A DNA stretch of 64,000 nucleotides from Lycorma delicatula (taxonomy: Eukaryota > Arthropoda > Insecta > Hemiptera > Fulgoridae): contig NC_134458.1 of NCBI RefSeq assembly GCF_047948215.1, positions 146,397,036 to 146,461,035 on the forward strand, read 5' to 3'. A program made the translations under genes and the position numbers. The notes beneath the pieces are model-generated. The model was not told where the DNA came from. It ran no database searches and was given only the letters and a program-made list of their open reading frames with translations. Shown here piece after piece: positions 49,314 to 60,607 of the stretch; the stretch's first letter is position 1, and every line of letters starts with the position of its first letter.

Positions 49314-49368
49314 ACCTCCGTTTGCTCCTCTGCATTTTATCTGGAAGATTCTAACTTCAAATTCTCTG
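49314..49368 (+). other. Possible small exon (non-coding or 5'UTR), unproven
   Basis: A T-rich tract ending CATGTTATTGCAG is followed by 55 bases of more balanced composition (ACCTCCGTTTGCTCCTCTGC...) and a good donor, CTCTG|GTAAGC at 49369. One frame is open throughout. It lies 6.5 kb upstream of the clear exon at 55845-56038 on the same strand. That exon starts with 5'UTR, so an upstream UTR exon is expected somewhere. Chance acceptor-donor pairs occur in AT-rich DNA, so confidence is low. Confidence 0.3.
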
Positions 49369-49549
49369 GTAAGCTTGGTATTGTATACTTCAATATGTAC
49401 CCATTCAATATAAAAAAATAACGTATTGTAATCGAATCCTTAATAACCTGTAGTCATTTAGATGAACAGATAAATATCGCATATATCATCAGCAATACAA
49501 TAATGATTCCTCACCTGCCAGAAGAATCGTTCACAATTTTTACTTGACG

Positions 49550-50030
49550 GATAAAACAGTATCTACTGTCAAAAGATTAAAAAATAAATTTCAAAATGAG
49601 GATTGGCAGGAGGAGAAACAAGTTTAAGGACTACACTACACGATTTAGGATTTAAGTGGATAATAACAACAAATAATTAAAAATTGTTAACAGAAAACAT
49701 GACATTGCTATGAAGAGAAATTTTTATTTGAAAGCCATTAAGAAATTTTTGGAAGAAGTAGACCGATCATATATTTAGATGAAAGTTACGTGTTAACCTC
49801 GCACTGATCCGTTAAATCGTAGGAAGACGGCAACGGTAAGGGACTTCATTCATCAATTTCCAAAGACGAAAGGATCACCATAATTAATGCAGGAAGAAAA
49901 GACGAGTTTATTCCAAATATCTTGCTGACATAAACCGCTAGCTCAAAAACAGGCCACTACCACGATAATATATACACAGGAACTTCGAATAATGGGTTTC
50001 CGAAAAACTTTAATTAAATAACACCATTCG
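49550..50030 (+). pseudogene. DDE transposase remnant (IS630/Tc1-mariner superfamily)
   Basis: Joined plus-strand frames show GGETSLRTTLHDLGFKW near 49605, then a trace of PIIYLDESYV with the first catalytic Asp (GAT 49778-49780) as HIFR/YLDESYV in adjacent frames, and LTSHxSVKS-like text. A GRKDEFIPNILLT-like segment near 49895 and a GHYHDNIYTG-like segment near 49950 follow. This order matches an arthropod DDE transposase type with YLDESY...H. The C-terminal catalytic parts are missing. Frameshifts and stops are dense. Confidence 0.6.
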
Positions 50031-51849
50031 TAGTTATTTAACATGTTACAATAGTTTATGTTTTTGTTTTCCACGTATTTTTTATACTTCATATTTTTTT
50101 GCAAAGTTATTAAAAAATTACAATTAAATTTGTATTTATTTATTTTGATTTTTTTTTCAGTAGTTAAATTACCTCTTAGAGAGGTTCATTGTTGTATCAT
50201 GAATTGTAATTTATAACATAAATGTTTGCGCTTTATAACTGTTAACCATGATATACATATTTATAACCGTGATATGTGTCGCACTTGCGATGATGTGGGA
50301 CGATATTAGTAGAATGTACAGTATACCGCCCCTTGCATGGTAGGCTGCAATCGTCAAGTTATGCCAAGCGACCTATACAATAGAAACTAAATTATCATTA
50401 ATTCCTACGAATAACAACATTAGTTTGAAAATGATAAATATTGTTTTTGTTTTAATTCTTGTCCCACTAGGTTTTTCAAAATATATGTAAAACCCTCCAG
50501 TAAGTTAAAAATCAACTATTTCTATAATTAGAATAAAAAGGAATCCCACTTTAAAGTCAAAAAAAGACCTTTTTAGGAAAGTTGTTTAAATTTCTGATTG
50601 ATTAAATTTTCATTGGTGAAATCTTTGGTTAAAATCCATTCTCAATCGGTAAATAAAAAAATAACGATTTTGCTAAAACGAGGGGCAAACTCCCGTCTAC
50701 TATAGGAAATGAAAAAGAATTTTGAAAAAATGTTTTTCAACCATTATTACTGTGTTAAATTTGTTTTTTTCTCTAAATTAGTTACTGAAAATGCAGATTA
50801 AACAAATTTGTCACCAAAAAAATGAGTGTCACCAATTCATTATTTATGTTCGGGTAAAAAGTTTAATTTACAAATTTCGTTAAAACAAGTTTTACGATCC
50901 GTAAATAATCTTTTCAAATAAAAACATACAATGCGATCTATTATTTAAATAAATTGTAATGAACTTCTTAAAAATTCGGATTACCGGCGAGGATATATTG
51001 AGAGAATAGTAACCTGAAAAGTATGTTATAATTAATTAGTTCATAAAAAATAATTAAATATTAATTTAATTAAATATAATTTTTATTAAATATAAAATAA
51101 TTAACCTCTAACTTCTTAAAATTTGTGATGTTTTTTAATTAATAATTCTTAATTTAAGGCATTATTAGAATAAGAGGCGTTTTTGCTAATAACTTAATTT
51201 AACATTTTTTTTAAGGAATTGTATTGTTTAAATAGTTAAAATATTGTTACGATATCGTTGTGTTCAGAAATCGACCATTGCATGTAATTTTTATTAACCC
51301 AATTTAACAAATTTAACCCGTGTGTATTTACTTTTTATGTACGTTTAAATTTTACCTTCGATATAATTCATATACATTTCCATGATTATTTATTTTTTTA
51401 GAAAGTTTCCGTTGGTCCCGTAGTAAATTTCTTCCAGATAAAATAGAAGTTTTGTTTTAAATAAAAAATTACATGGTCTTCTATATTGATGACTTAATAA
51501 TTTATTTTTTTGTTCTTTTTATATTATCGTCAATAAACTATTGTATATATATTATTCAAAAAACTATTTTCTCATAAAATTAAAAAAAATAAGATTCAAA
51601 GAAAACTTCTGATAAAACTTCCTGATTCCCATATTTTTATTATTATTATTATTTTAAACCGTTTTTAAAAATCTTGATAGCAATCTATCAAGTGTGAAAA
51701 AACGAATATTGGGGTTTTAATTTGTTATAATATCTCATAGATGAGGTGTATAGTATTGATTTTAAGGCTAGAATTAAAGAACAAAAAGAACAGTTTTATT
51801 TGTTTGCATGGTCGTAGATTGATTCACTACTTTTCCGCTCCATAGCGCC
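50031..51849. other. AT-rich DNA without recognised genes
   Basis: A less AT-rich part at about 50260-50390 (GTGTCGCACTTGCGATGATG) has no frame or motif. The rest is AT-rich. Confidence 0.5.
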
Positions 51850-52870
51850 GCTATCAAAAATGGTAACTCCTCAAAGGAAAACATTTTCCAGTTTGTTAAA
51901 TATGAATCTGTAGTTAAAGTTTAATATGAAGAGTGGAAAGTCTAATTGTGATCTTCCAAGAAATAATAACGTTCGTCGATGACTTAATCGGTTTTAAAGG
52001 GCCGGATGTCTGTGTAAAGGGAAAAATATGGGAAAGCCGAGGGTGTCTGAAAAAATGATAAACTTGTTAGGGAGTGTTTCCTGCATAAAAAAAACCTGTT
52101 AGAAATTCCTGCCGCGAATTATGATGCCGGGGATGACAGAGTGGAACGTTTTAAGGGAACGCTTAGTTATGCGTTCATACCATTTACAGCTGTTATTGGC
52201 TTTGAAGCCTACCGGCATGCCGACTTAGCGATCGAAATGTCGCAGCATGAAGATGATAAGTTTCTTTTTACCGAGTTGTGTTTAGTGATGAGTTAAGATT
52301 TCATCTTAATAGAAAAATTAGCACACATAATGTCCGTATCTAGGTTCAGAAAATTTCGATAACTCGTACAATAAGAAAGGGTCTTCCCAAAATTAAGTGT
52401 TTCTGTGCGATATCTAGACGTCAAGTTTAAGGACTGTTTTTTTCGCTAAAGTAAGCTTAACAGCAGTTGCCTATTCGGATATGCTGTGTACACGGCTCTT
52501 TCCTCAACTCCAATTGACCAGAATTTTATTTGTCAACAAAATGGTGTTCATCCACACTGGCATAACTGTACGGGATCGATTCAATTACGTTTTCCCCATC
52601 CGCTGAATCGGATCCGGTGACAGCTTACTTGCGGTGGCCTCCAAAGTCACCCTATTTGATCCTAAGTGATTTTTTTATCCTTTGAGGCTTTATAAAGGAT
52701 CACATATATATATGCACCTCCGCTACCTACTGATCTACCCGAATCGAGGCACGTAATTGAAGCAGCTGCTGCTTTCATAATTACAGACGTGCTGGTTAAA
52801 GTACGGGACGATCTAACGGTTGGATGTGTGTGCCGCTTTGACGAAATGTGATGAACACATTGAACACTAA
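51850..52870 (+). pseudogene. Tc1/mariner-like transposase (DUF4817-type), decayed
   Basis: Nearly full length by joined frames on the plus strand. The start ATG is near 51860 (MVTPQRKTFSS), then SNCDLPRNNNVRR, AGCLCKGKNMGKPRVSEK near 52005 and YHLQLLLALKPTG near 52175. The first catalytic Asp is in VFSDELRFHLNRK (GAT 52287-52289). The second-Asp motif, expected QQDGAPPHW, reads QQNGVHPHW with AAT at 52540-52542. Then come RWPPKSP, LSDFFIL with the third-motif Asp, FIKDHIYM and RLDVC near the C-terminus. Stops, frameshifts and the Asp-to-Asn change make it inactive. TIRs were not located. Confidence 0.82.
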
Positions 52871-54485
52871 TAGAGAAAATTCTTAATAGTTATTCTTTCA
52901 TTTTATTTCTGATTCAAATCACAAGGTGAAATAGCTTTAAAACCCCGATATATTTTTCTGTACGTCTTTATATTCAATGTTTTTCACCTTTAGTTTACTT
53001 TTTTTTTTTTTTTTTACAAAAATTGTGAATTCTCAAGTTTTGTTCTTTTTTTAATGTTTTTCTTCTTTTTTTTTAATTCATTATTTTTTATGTGCCTAAC
53101 CGTATCTGAAATCAAAATAACAAGTTTAAAATTATTTTTTCTTATAATAGTAAGACTGACTAAAGAATGCACTATAAAGTTTAAAAAAAGACTACAAGAT
53201 CCTAAAATAAAAATAAATTATTGCTAATAGTTTATTGATTCTTAATTTGGAACCGGCTTGAAAAAAGTAGAAATTTAAAGAATTAAAAAAAAATTATTTT
53301 TTTATACACATTTTTAAGTTCAGTTTACAGTTAAAATTCTTAATTAGTTATTTCAATTAAATTTATAACAAAGGTTATGGCTTTTTATGTCTAAATTGAT
53401 GGAATACTTTAAAGTAACGGATTTTAAAAAGAATTGTTTACTTAACTAACTAAATTAATTTCATTTTGAATTTGCAAACTTAAATACCTTTAAAAAGTTG
53501 ATTACATTAAACATATATATACTCGTATGTACAAATATAGATATAAAAATTCTAGGTATGCTTTTATTTATTGTTAATTTTTTCTATTTTTCTTTTTCTT
53601 CCTCAAATTATCCTTAATAAGAACATTTATACCTTGTCAAACTGAGTAGAATGTCATTCGCATAAATGTTCGGCTGTATTTTATTATATATATTATTAAA
53701 TTATTTTTCAATTACATTATCCAGTTACTTACGCATTTCACTTATTATTTTTTTCTTTGTAATCTAAAATTAATATTAAAATTTCATATACACATGTGTA
53801 CTACACATATATCATAATAGTAACATCTAAAATTAAAAAAATAATATAAAAGTCATTTCGGTAAAGAAACTGTCTGTTACAAACTAAAGGGTAAGGTCAG
53901 TTCAAAACATACATTAATGAATTAGCAATTTTTTCCAATAAATCATTTTTACATTTGTGTAAAGTTTTTGTTTCGGTAAAAACAATAGATTCTATTAATA
54001 AGTAATATTGCAGCGTAGTATAGTAATCGGTTTTTATTTTTTTATTTCTTAATTTTTATTATCTATACAGACATTTAATTGAAAATAGTAGTTGATTAGT
54101 TTAAAAATATTTTTTTTCTTGCAAAATAGTAATGATTTTAAGCTGTTACATTTAATTAAAAGTGTCCTTGAATTTAATTTTTTTTTTTTTTAGCATTAGA
54201 TAATAAATTTCAGAACTAATACTTATCGGAAAATCGTTTTTTTTTTTGTTATAGTTGAGTACAAAAATAAATGAATTTCTTAAAATTTTAACAATTTTAC
54301 AAAACTATCCATAAAAAATAATAATAGTTAACTTACTTTTTAGTTGTAATCTACTCAAAATTTATGATTGCTCAAATTTATTTTTTTTAATTACAGTATT
54401 TTACTTTGTTATTATTTTCATAAATAAATACGAGTAGTCAGATTTATATTATGACTATACAGTAATATTTTTATTTTATTTTAAA
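52871..54485. other. AT-rich DNA without recognised genes
   Basis: Homopolymer T runs near 53000-53080 and 54178-54250. No frame with a motif. Confidence 0.5.
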
Positions 54486-55150
54486 ACATACAGTGTTCAT
54501 AAAGTAAGGCAACCCGTAAATAACTTTTCAACCACTGAACGTGTCAGATGCTCCTATCATGGAGGAGTCGATTTTTTTGGTATGAGTTCACCACAACCCA
54601 AGCACCCAGACGGCCCTCATGGGGAAGGAAGCAACTCAAAAATCTTTAAAAATAAGGACAAATTTTAAAGGATATTGAAAATAATAAATTTTAAACTAAA
54701 AACTTTTCGGACTGCGACAACCCTAACCAAACTTATGTTAATTTAATATTTTTCACACCTATTTTCAAATGAAATTTAATATCTCTTAACCTGAAAAATA
54801 AAAAAATTAAATTTAGCAAATGCTCCTTCCTTAAAACGATCTATTTTTCGACATGAGATCACTATTCGATGTACACTGTAGGTCAATTTTGAAACTAGCT
54901 GTGAAAAATATTAAATGGTAATCATTTCTCTAATAGTTGACGGAGTTCAATGCTTTTTACGTTTTTTCAACCCCCTTTGAAAATAATTTATCACAACCCA
55001 ACTCTTTCCATTTATTTTTTTTTACCTACCTTCCATGAAGATTTGGCCGTGAGGTGGCCTCGTACCAAAACAATACCTTGTTTTAAAGTAGAAGCGTTTA
55101 TTAAATGTAAATTTTTTATGGTTAATTGTTGAGAAATGGTTGGCGTCCTT
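54486..55150 (+). repeat. Foldback-type repeat family F4, copy 2
   Basis: The part from about 54690 matches the copy at 14565-15150: AAATGCTCCTTCCTTAAAACG near 54819, TGTGAAAAATATTAAATGG near 54900, GGCCTCGTACCAAAAC near 55057 and TTAATTGTTGAGAAATGG near 55121. Arms at about 54780-54862 and 55055-55137 are imperfect inverse copies. The preceding piece from 54493 (GTGTTCATAAAGTAAGGCAA) may be its outer end. The 60-residue frame at 54950-55132 is repeat sequence. Confidence 0.55.
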
Positions 55151-55844
55151 TATGAACCTATATACTCAATTAACTAAATTATAATTTAACACTATTTATA
55201 CATTCCTAACGAAATTTGACTGAAATTAAAATTTTACTAGTACGAGTTTTATGTACCTCTTCAAAAAATTACTTGTGGTTCCATTAGAATAAAAATCGTT
55301 AAAAAATTAACCTAAAAATTAAAATGTTTGTAAATTTTCTTCTAACGTCTCACTTTTTGATCAATCCTGTTAATAGGTTTTGTATTTCTTTTTAGGCATT
55401 TTCTCGATGGGAATAAATTTCAGTTCTAACCGTAGTGGTAAAAATTAAACTTTTTTAAAAAAGACTTTTTTGGATTATATCAACTAAAAATTAAAATTAA
55501 TTTTTAGTTGATATAATCCAAATATTTTTGTTTGAGTTGTTAATAAAATGTTATGATATCTTAAGTCCGAATAATTAACACAAGGTTGTGTAATGTACGA
55601 ATTTATGTCATTACTGTTACTAATTTTCTGTAGTTTACATAAATTTCCAATAAGATCGCATTTGCAACAATTTATTTATAAATCATTTTTTAATTATTAT
55701 TTTAGATTTATATAAATTTTTTAATTAATAATTTACTATAAAGCGCAGGTTACAGTTTTAAAAAATATTAAGCCGCAAGCTATTTATAACTTTTAACAAT
55801 ATGCCCTTTTATTTACTTATTAATATAATTTTTAATTTTTGTAG
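55151..55844. other. AT-rich DNA upstream of the exon, with a perfect palindrome
   Basis: Probably intron. It contains the 25-bp inverted repeat at 55469-55522 and ends in a T-rich splice acceptor tract (ATATAATTTTTAATTTTTGTAG). Confidence 0.55.
55469..55522. repeat. Perfect 25-bp inverted repeat, 4-base loop
   Basis: Arms 55469-55493 and 55498-55522 are exact reverse complements; the loop is AAAT. It lies about 320 bases before the exon. Confidence 0.92.
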
Positions 55845-55870
55845 GAGGCTGCTGATGTCAGGGGTCCAAG

Positions 55871-56038
55871 ATGGAGGTAGTGCCTCAAGGGAAGCGATTG
55901 CCACCAATACCATTTCAACGACGTGACGTCGAAGAATGGTCAACATTGGACAGCCTGACTGGCATGTTAGAACATGCTAGAGTTCAAACAGACCACTGGG
56001 CCGCAACTACATGTAATTCGTCTCACCACTTCGGCAAG
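55871..56038 (+). CDS. First coding exon of an unidentified host gene (56 codons)
   Basis: The only convincing host coding sequence. The exon spans 55845-56038: the acceptor is TTAATTTTTGTAG|GAGG (AG at 55843-55844) and the donor is GGCAAG|GTAAGT (GT at 56039-56040). The first 26 bases are 5'UTR, with an in-frame TGA upstream of the ATG at 55871, which therefore looks like the true start. Its context, AAGATGG, is favourable. The 56 codons end exactly at the donor (phase 0). The peptide starts MEVVPQGKRLPPIPFQRRDV and includes EEWSTLDSLTGMLEHA near its middle. It has no signal peptide or membrane segment and is GC-richer than its flanks. I do not recognise the family. An upstream exon must carry the rest of the 5'UTR; further coding exons are probably beyond 64 kb, since none was seen downstream here. 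Confidence 0.8.
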
Positions 56039-56745
56039 GTAAGTTAATTTTTGTTCATTTTCACGATATAGACGATTTTCAGGTTTTTAATATATTTTTG
56101 AGTTTATTGAAAAATTGTATATGATGTGCAGTGTGGTTGAACATAACGCATGCTTGTTTCATCTCCTGAATAGATTTATAAAGACAGTATAATATTAAAG
56201 TATAAGGAACTTATTTAGACGGAAAATAAATTTTTACTAATTATTGTTACTAATTTTCCCCAATTGGCTCGTTAGCCACAAAACCAATTGGTGGAGGGCT
56301 ATCCCCACCATAATTCTCAACTTCTCTCCTTTCTCGTAACGATAATTCCTCCGTCCACTTCTTAAAAAACCGGGACACTCTTCCTATTCGCTGAATTATT
56401 AAAGTTAATGATAGCAAAACTTTTTCGCCCTTTTCCCATTCTTAGAAAGAAATTTCACCATAATGTTTGTAGAATAAAACTCGAGTAGCATTGTTAGCTT
56501 TAGTATCATTTTCCTATTGATTATCATCTTCCTTCACCCAATGGCGACTCACTTGTTCCAACCTATGAAAAAAAAATAATTACATGGTTGGTTTATTTGA
56601 TATCCCTGCAGTCTTTTTTCGAGACATGTTGTAATCCTGGTTAATAATTTTGAGTTGCTTTGTGTGATCGATTGTTTCAATATATCGAATATTCTTTTTA
56701 TTTTTTAAACGATTAACTCACCACGTAAGATTTTAAGCTAGATTT
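56039..56745 (+). other. Intron start after the coding exon
   Basis: Begins GTAAGT at 56039. A less AT-rich part at 56270-56410 (CCAATTGGCTCGTTAGCCAC, CCAATTGGTGGAGGGCTATC) contains a direct CCAATTGG repeat and may be a repeat scrap. There is no second exon with usable splice sites. Confidence 0.5.
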
Positions 56746-56812
56746 GACCGGGACTCAGACCCAGCATGTTCTGGACGAACGGCTAAGATTCAACCACTCC
56801 ACCACGGATATT
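56735..56812 (-). other. tRNA-like sequence (SINE head or tRNA pseudogene)
   Basis: On the minus strand, TGGAGTGGTTG (A box, 56801-56791) and GGTCTGAGTCCC (B box, 56761-56750) are about 40 bases apart, as in tRNA genes. Flanking stem pairing is poor. It is different in sequence from the tRNA-like units at 36498 and 2586. Confidence 0.5.
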
Positions 56813-56919
56813 GTCTCTTAATTAATCTGTTTATGAAGGACCGATATAGTTCCATTGGTAATTCTTCCTTACATAAAATATAGAATCAATTTTTGGTGAT
56901 TAACGACTATTATTTCTCA

Positions 56920-57370
56920 TTTTTATTTTGCTTTTTCTAATTCCTTTCTTTTTTACTATTATTCCTTCCTTTTTCTACCTTCTCTCCTCTTCACCTCATC
57001 CTTCTTTTTTTTCTACTTGATTATCTTTCTCTTTCCTTCCATTCTTATTTTCACTTCAATTTACTTATCTCATCTTTATATCTTTTCCTTCCACTTCTGA
57101 TTCTTTTTTTTTTGTTTTATTTTCTTCTCATTTTCATTTTTTTTTTGCTACTGTTTTTCTTCTTCTCACTTTGCTTCTAATTCTTCCTTTTTCTATCACA
57201 CATTTTTAAAAACGATTAAGAGAATAGTTTTTCTTATACCTCTTTTCTTTTATACGTTGTTGTTTTTCTTTTTTCTTCTTCTTCATTCGTTTGATTGTTT
57301 TGTTCCCTTAGCGTATTTTTCTTACTTTTAGTTTTATCTATTAAGTTCAACTTCCCTATTCTTAGTTCTT
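56920..57370 (+). other. Long pyrimidine-rich tract
   Basis: About 450 bases of the plus strand are overwhelmingly T and C (TTCCTTCCTTTTTCTACC, CTCTCCTCTTCACCTCATCC and similar). It lies inside the presumed intron. It has no open coding structure. Confidence 0.7.
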
Positions 57371-57419
57371 CGTTTGAAATCTTATCGATTAATAACCTAA
57401 GTTAACATTTACTCAAAAT

Positions 57420-57850
57420 TTGTGGACTTTATTCATATCATTTTACTCAGAAATAAATTCTCTAAAAGTTTTATTTAAAACTTTTATGTGTTTATTACCT
57501 GTTTAGCAAAGTTATTTTACTCCAAAACATAAAATAATGTGTTTTTTACCTCAATTCTTTGTCTTTTACCTCATGTTTCTCGAAAAACACTAAAAATACA
57601 GTACTAGGACATTTTTCATTTTTTCCGGTCAGATTTTGTATTAAACTACTAAATTTACCCCCTTAATTTGGGTTCCAAGAATTACAGTCTGGTTTAATTT
57701 TAGCAAAGACGCAGAAATCAGGAAAAAAATCTTTCCCCAGCGAGAGAAAAGTTTTTGAAACTATGTTTATATCAACTTTCTCTTTATTTTCACCAATAGA
57801 ACATATCAATCCTGAAAGTTTTTACATTCTTTGTGAATCACTCTGTATAT
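57420..57850 (+). repeat. Decayed copy of foldback family F5
   Basis: Shares TTTAGCAAAGTTATTTTACTCC with 45600-45630 (TTAGCAAAGTTATTTTATTCC), a TGTGTTTTTTACC/TGTATTTTCC block, AAACTATGTTTATATCAACTT with the right arm, and CAATCCTGAAAGTTT at the outer end. The left arm is absent. Confidence 0.5.
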
Positions 57851-60270
57851 ATTAATGTGTGTTTGTGTTCCACGTGTACGTATTTACTTAATCAAAATAA
57901 CACATTTTGACATTTAAAATTTTAAAATAATACATTTAAAATAATATTACAAATCTATTATAAGCATTTTATTTTATTTACTGATTTTTTTAACATCTAA
58001 AATAATTGAACAATGTCTTAAAGACTTATAATTTAATTTTTATTTATATATAAAATAAATAACTTAATATAAAAATTGTTTAGTAAGAATAAGAATTATA
58101 AATTAAATGGAAATAATAATCTATAAAATAATATGACGTTAACACTTATTCTCAAAGAACATTATTATTTATATGGAAATTATTATTATTACTATATTAC
58201 TGCACACAAGATATAATGTCATAACATTAATAAAAGATTACAATGTAAATATATAATACAATATGGTACAAACTAGTTCTATCTTATAATTATTCTAACA
58301 TTTATAATAACATTAATACTAAAAAATAAAAACATTGTTTCTTTAATAATATTGTAGATAAAATAACATTTAAAATTACATGTAACGTTATTTTCATTGT
58401 GTTTTTAAAAGACAGCTTGCTCTTTCTCGGTTGAGTGAATGACTAGATTATTTAGTCACTGCTTTTAATTCTAATTCCGATAGGATTTTAAGATTAATTT
58501 TTCTAGCTGACTTTCTTTGTCTTATTATGCTTCGTTGATCTGGTTTTAACATACGGCATAATGCATTTATTTCCATAATATATGATCATAATTCGTCTAA
58601 TAAATAATTCAAAATATAAAAATGCATATATGTATATATATAAACTGTTGAAGGTCATATAATTAGGATATGATTTCATTCGGCATACGTTTGTATTTAC
58701 CTTTAATACATATTTCATTTTTAAAAAACAAAATAATAATAATAATTGATCTCTAGAATTGACCCCGTTTATGACATCACAAATGTAAATCAAAAAAAAT
58801 CTTGGTAAATTTATTACACTGATTCATAAAATAACTGCTTCTATTACTGTATAGGATCTAAAGTTAATGTTAATGTATACAGAAAGATCTTGTATGTAGA
58901 GAATGGTGTATTCTTTTTTACATTGTACTACCCGTCCCTATCATCATCCTAAAATTTGTAAGAAGCATATGAGATACGAGGCATAAATATATTAAACATT
59001 AAACATATTATAGGCAATAAATTATGTTGCTTTCTCTGATAGTAATGATGTGGTAATTATATATACAGTATATGTAGGAATTATTTAGTTTTGATTCTAT
59101 AAAAAAAATTAATTATTTTCTTCCAATTTATTTTAAAACCTTGAACCTACATCAATTCACCTAATTTTCAAAGTTATCTTTATCCTTTACCGAAATAGTA
59201 CTTTATCTAAATACTTTATCTTTTAACGTGTCCATTAATTATGTTGTTCAGATATGTAGGAAATTCTGCTTTGTATTTAATATTTATATAAATATTGAAT
59301 CTTAATGAATAAAAACTATAAAAGAAATGAATTCATTATTAATTTGTACTGTATTTTTTTTTATCAGGAAATAAAACCGAAAGTTAAGGATGTTGAATCA
59401 GGTGTCTAAAAAATTTAGAAACCTAAAAACATCAAAATATTTCATAAAAATTAATTTATTGTAATTGTAATAAACTAAATTTCTATACAGTAAATAGAAA
59501 AAATATATCTATAAATACTGTCTATCATCTTCAATGTAATTTAAATTTTTCAAATAATAAATGGGGTTGTGTGTTATACGTATTATATTCAACTAGAATT
59601 TGAAGACTAATTTAAAGGCAAAGCTGATTCCGTTTAGGAATTACGCTCCACTGGATTTACAGTTTCTAATGTTATTTTTAATTTCTCAAATACCAAAACG
59701 CCATGTGTGGTAATACTTATTTGAAAATGATTAATCTGACATGATTAAACAAACATAAGTAGATAATAATTACAATAACATAAAAAAATTAATAAATATT
59801 TCAAATTTTACATAAATAAAATAAATTTAAAAAAAATAAGGCAGTAAATTTAATGCAGAACTTGAAACAAGTACAATAATTGAAATTGTGTCATTAACTA
59901 AAGAAAATGCTCAAAATACCCCTTTAACAGTGAATGAATCTATGGTGGAATTTATTTTGAGAATAAAGAGATATCGTTATTTTCCTTATCAAATAAATTT
60001 CTATTCCAAAATTATTTTATTTCTTTTGGTTTTGTTGAATTAATTTTATATTTTATAAATCTTCAGAAGAAATAATCCTGTGGTAAATTTTGATATCTAG
60101 CCCGACATTTTATTAGTACTGAACTCACTTTTGGTGAAACATCTCGTTAAAAAAGACTAGCATTTATTAGTAATCAATAATGAGCAAAACCATATATCTT
60201 CAATATCATTTCCAACAAAATTTCTTACAACAAGAAAAACTGTTATTGCATCATTCCATGCCTTGATAAA
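57851..60270. other. AT-rich DNA without recognised genes
   Basis: Probably intron. The 96-residue minus frame at 58503-58793 has no motif. Confidence 0.5.
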
Positions 60271-60274
60271 TTAA

Positions 60275-60335
60275 TTTGATGGTTAAAATGCTTTTTTTAA
60301 TGATTTCAGGTTTGATTCCCGGTAAAATTCTTTCA
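60275..60335 (+). other. Weak tRNA-like sequence
   Basis: TGATGGTTAAAATG near 60278 (A-box-like) and GGTTTGATTCCC at 60309-60320 (B box). Spacing is shorter than in a normal tRNA and the stems are not convincing. Confidence 0.3.
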
Positions 60336-60607
60336 CTTTTCATTTCATCTATCTCATTAAAATGTATTTAAAAGGATATCCGAGTAGTAATAATAAAATA
60401 AAATTATTTGCAGTTACTTATGTTTCCTGTTATTAGTAAAAGTACAATTAATATACAATTTATCAAACTAACTCAAGGAGCAATTATTATTTTAGGTGAA
60501 TGATTTTAAATTTTATTATTTTATTAATATACTACAAAATAAATGTATAAAACAAAACAAGAATAACTAATATATAAATAATAAATAATGTATATCTCTC
60601 TGATATA

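Noticed and set aside
59355..59395. Possible short exon after TTTTTATCAG
   Set aside because: An acceptor-like tract is present but no good donor follows and the stretch is AT-rich with stops.
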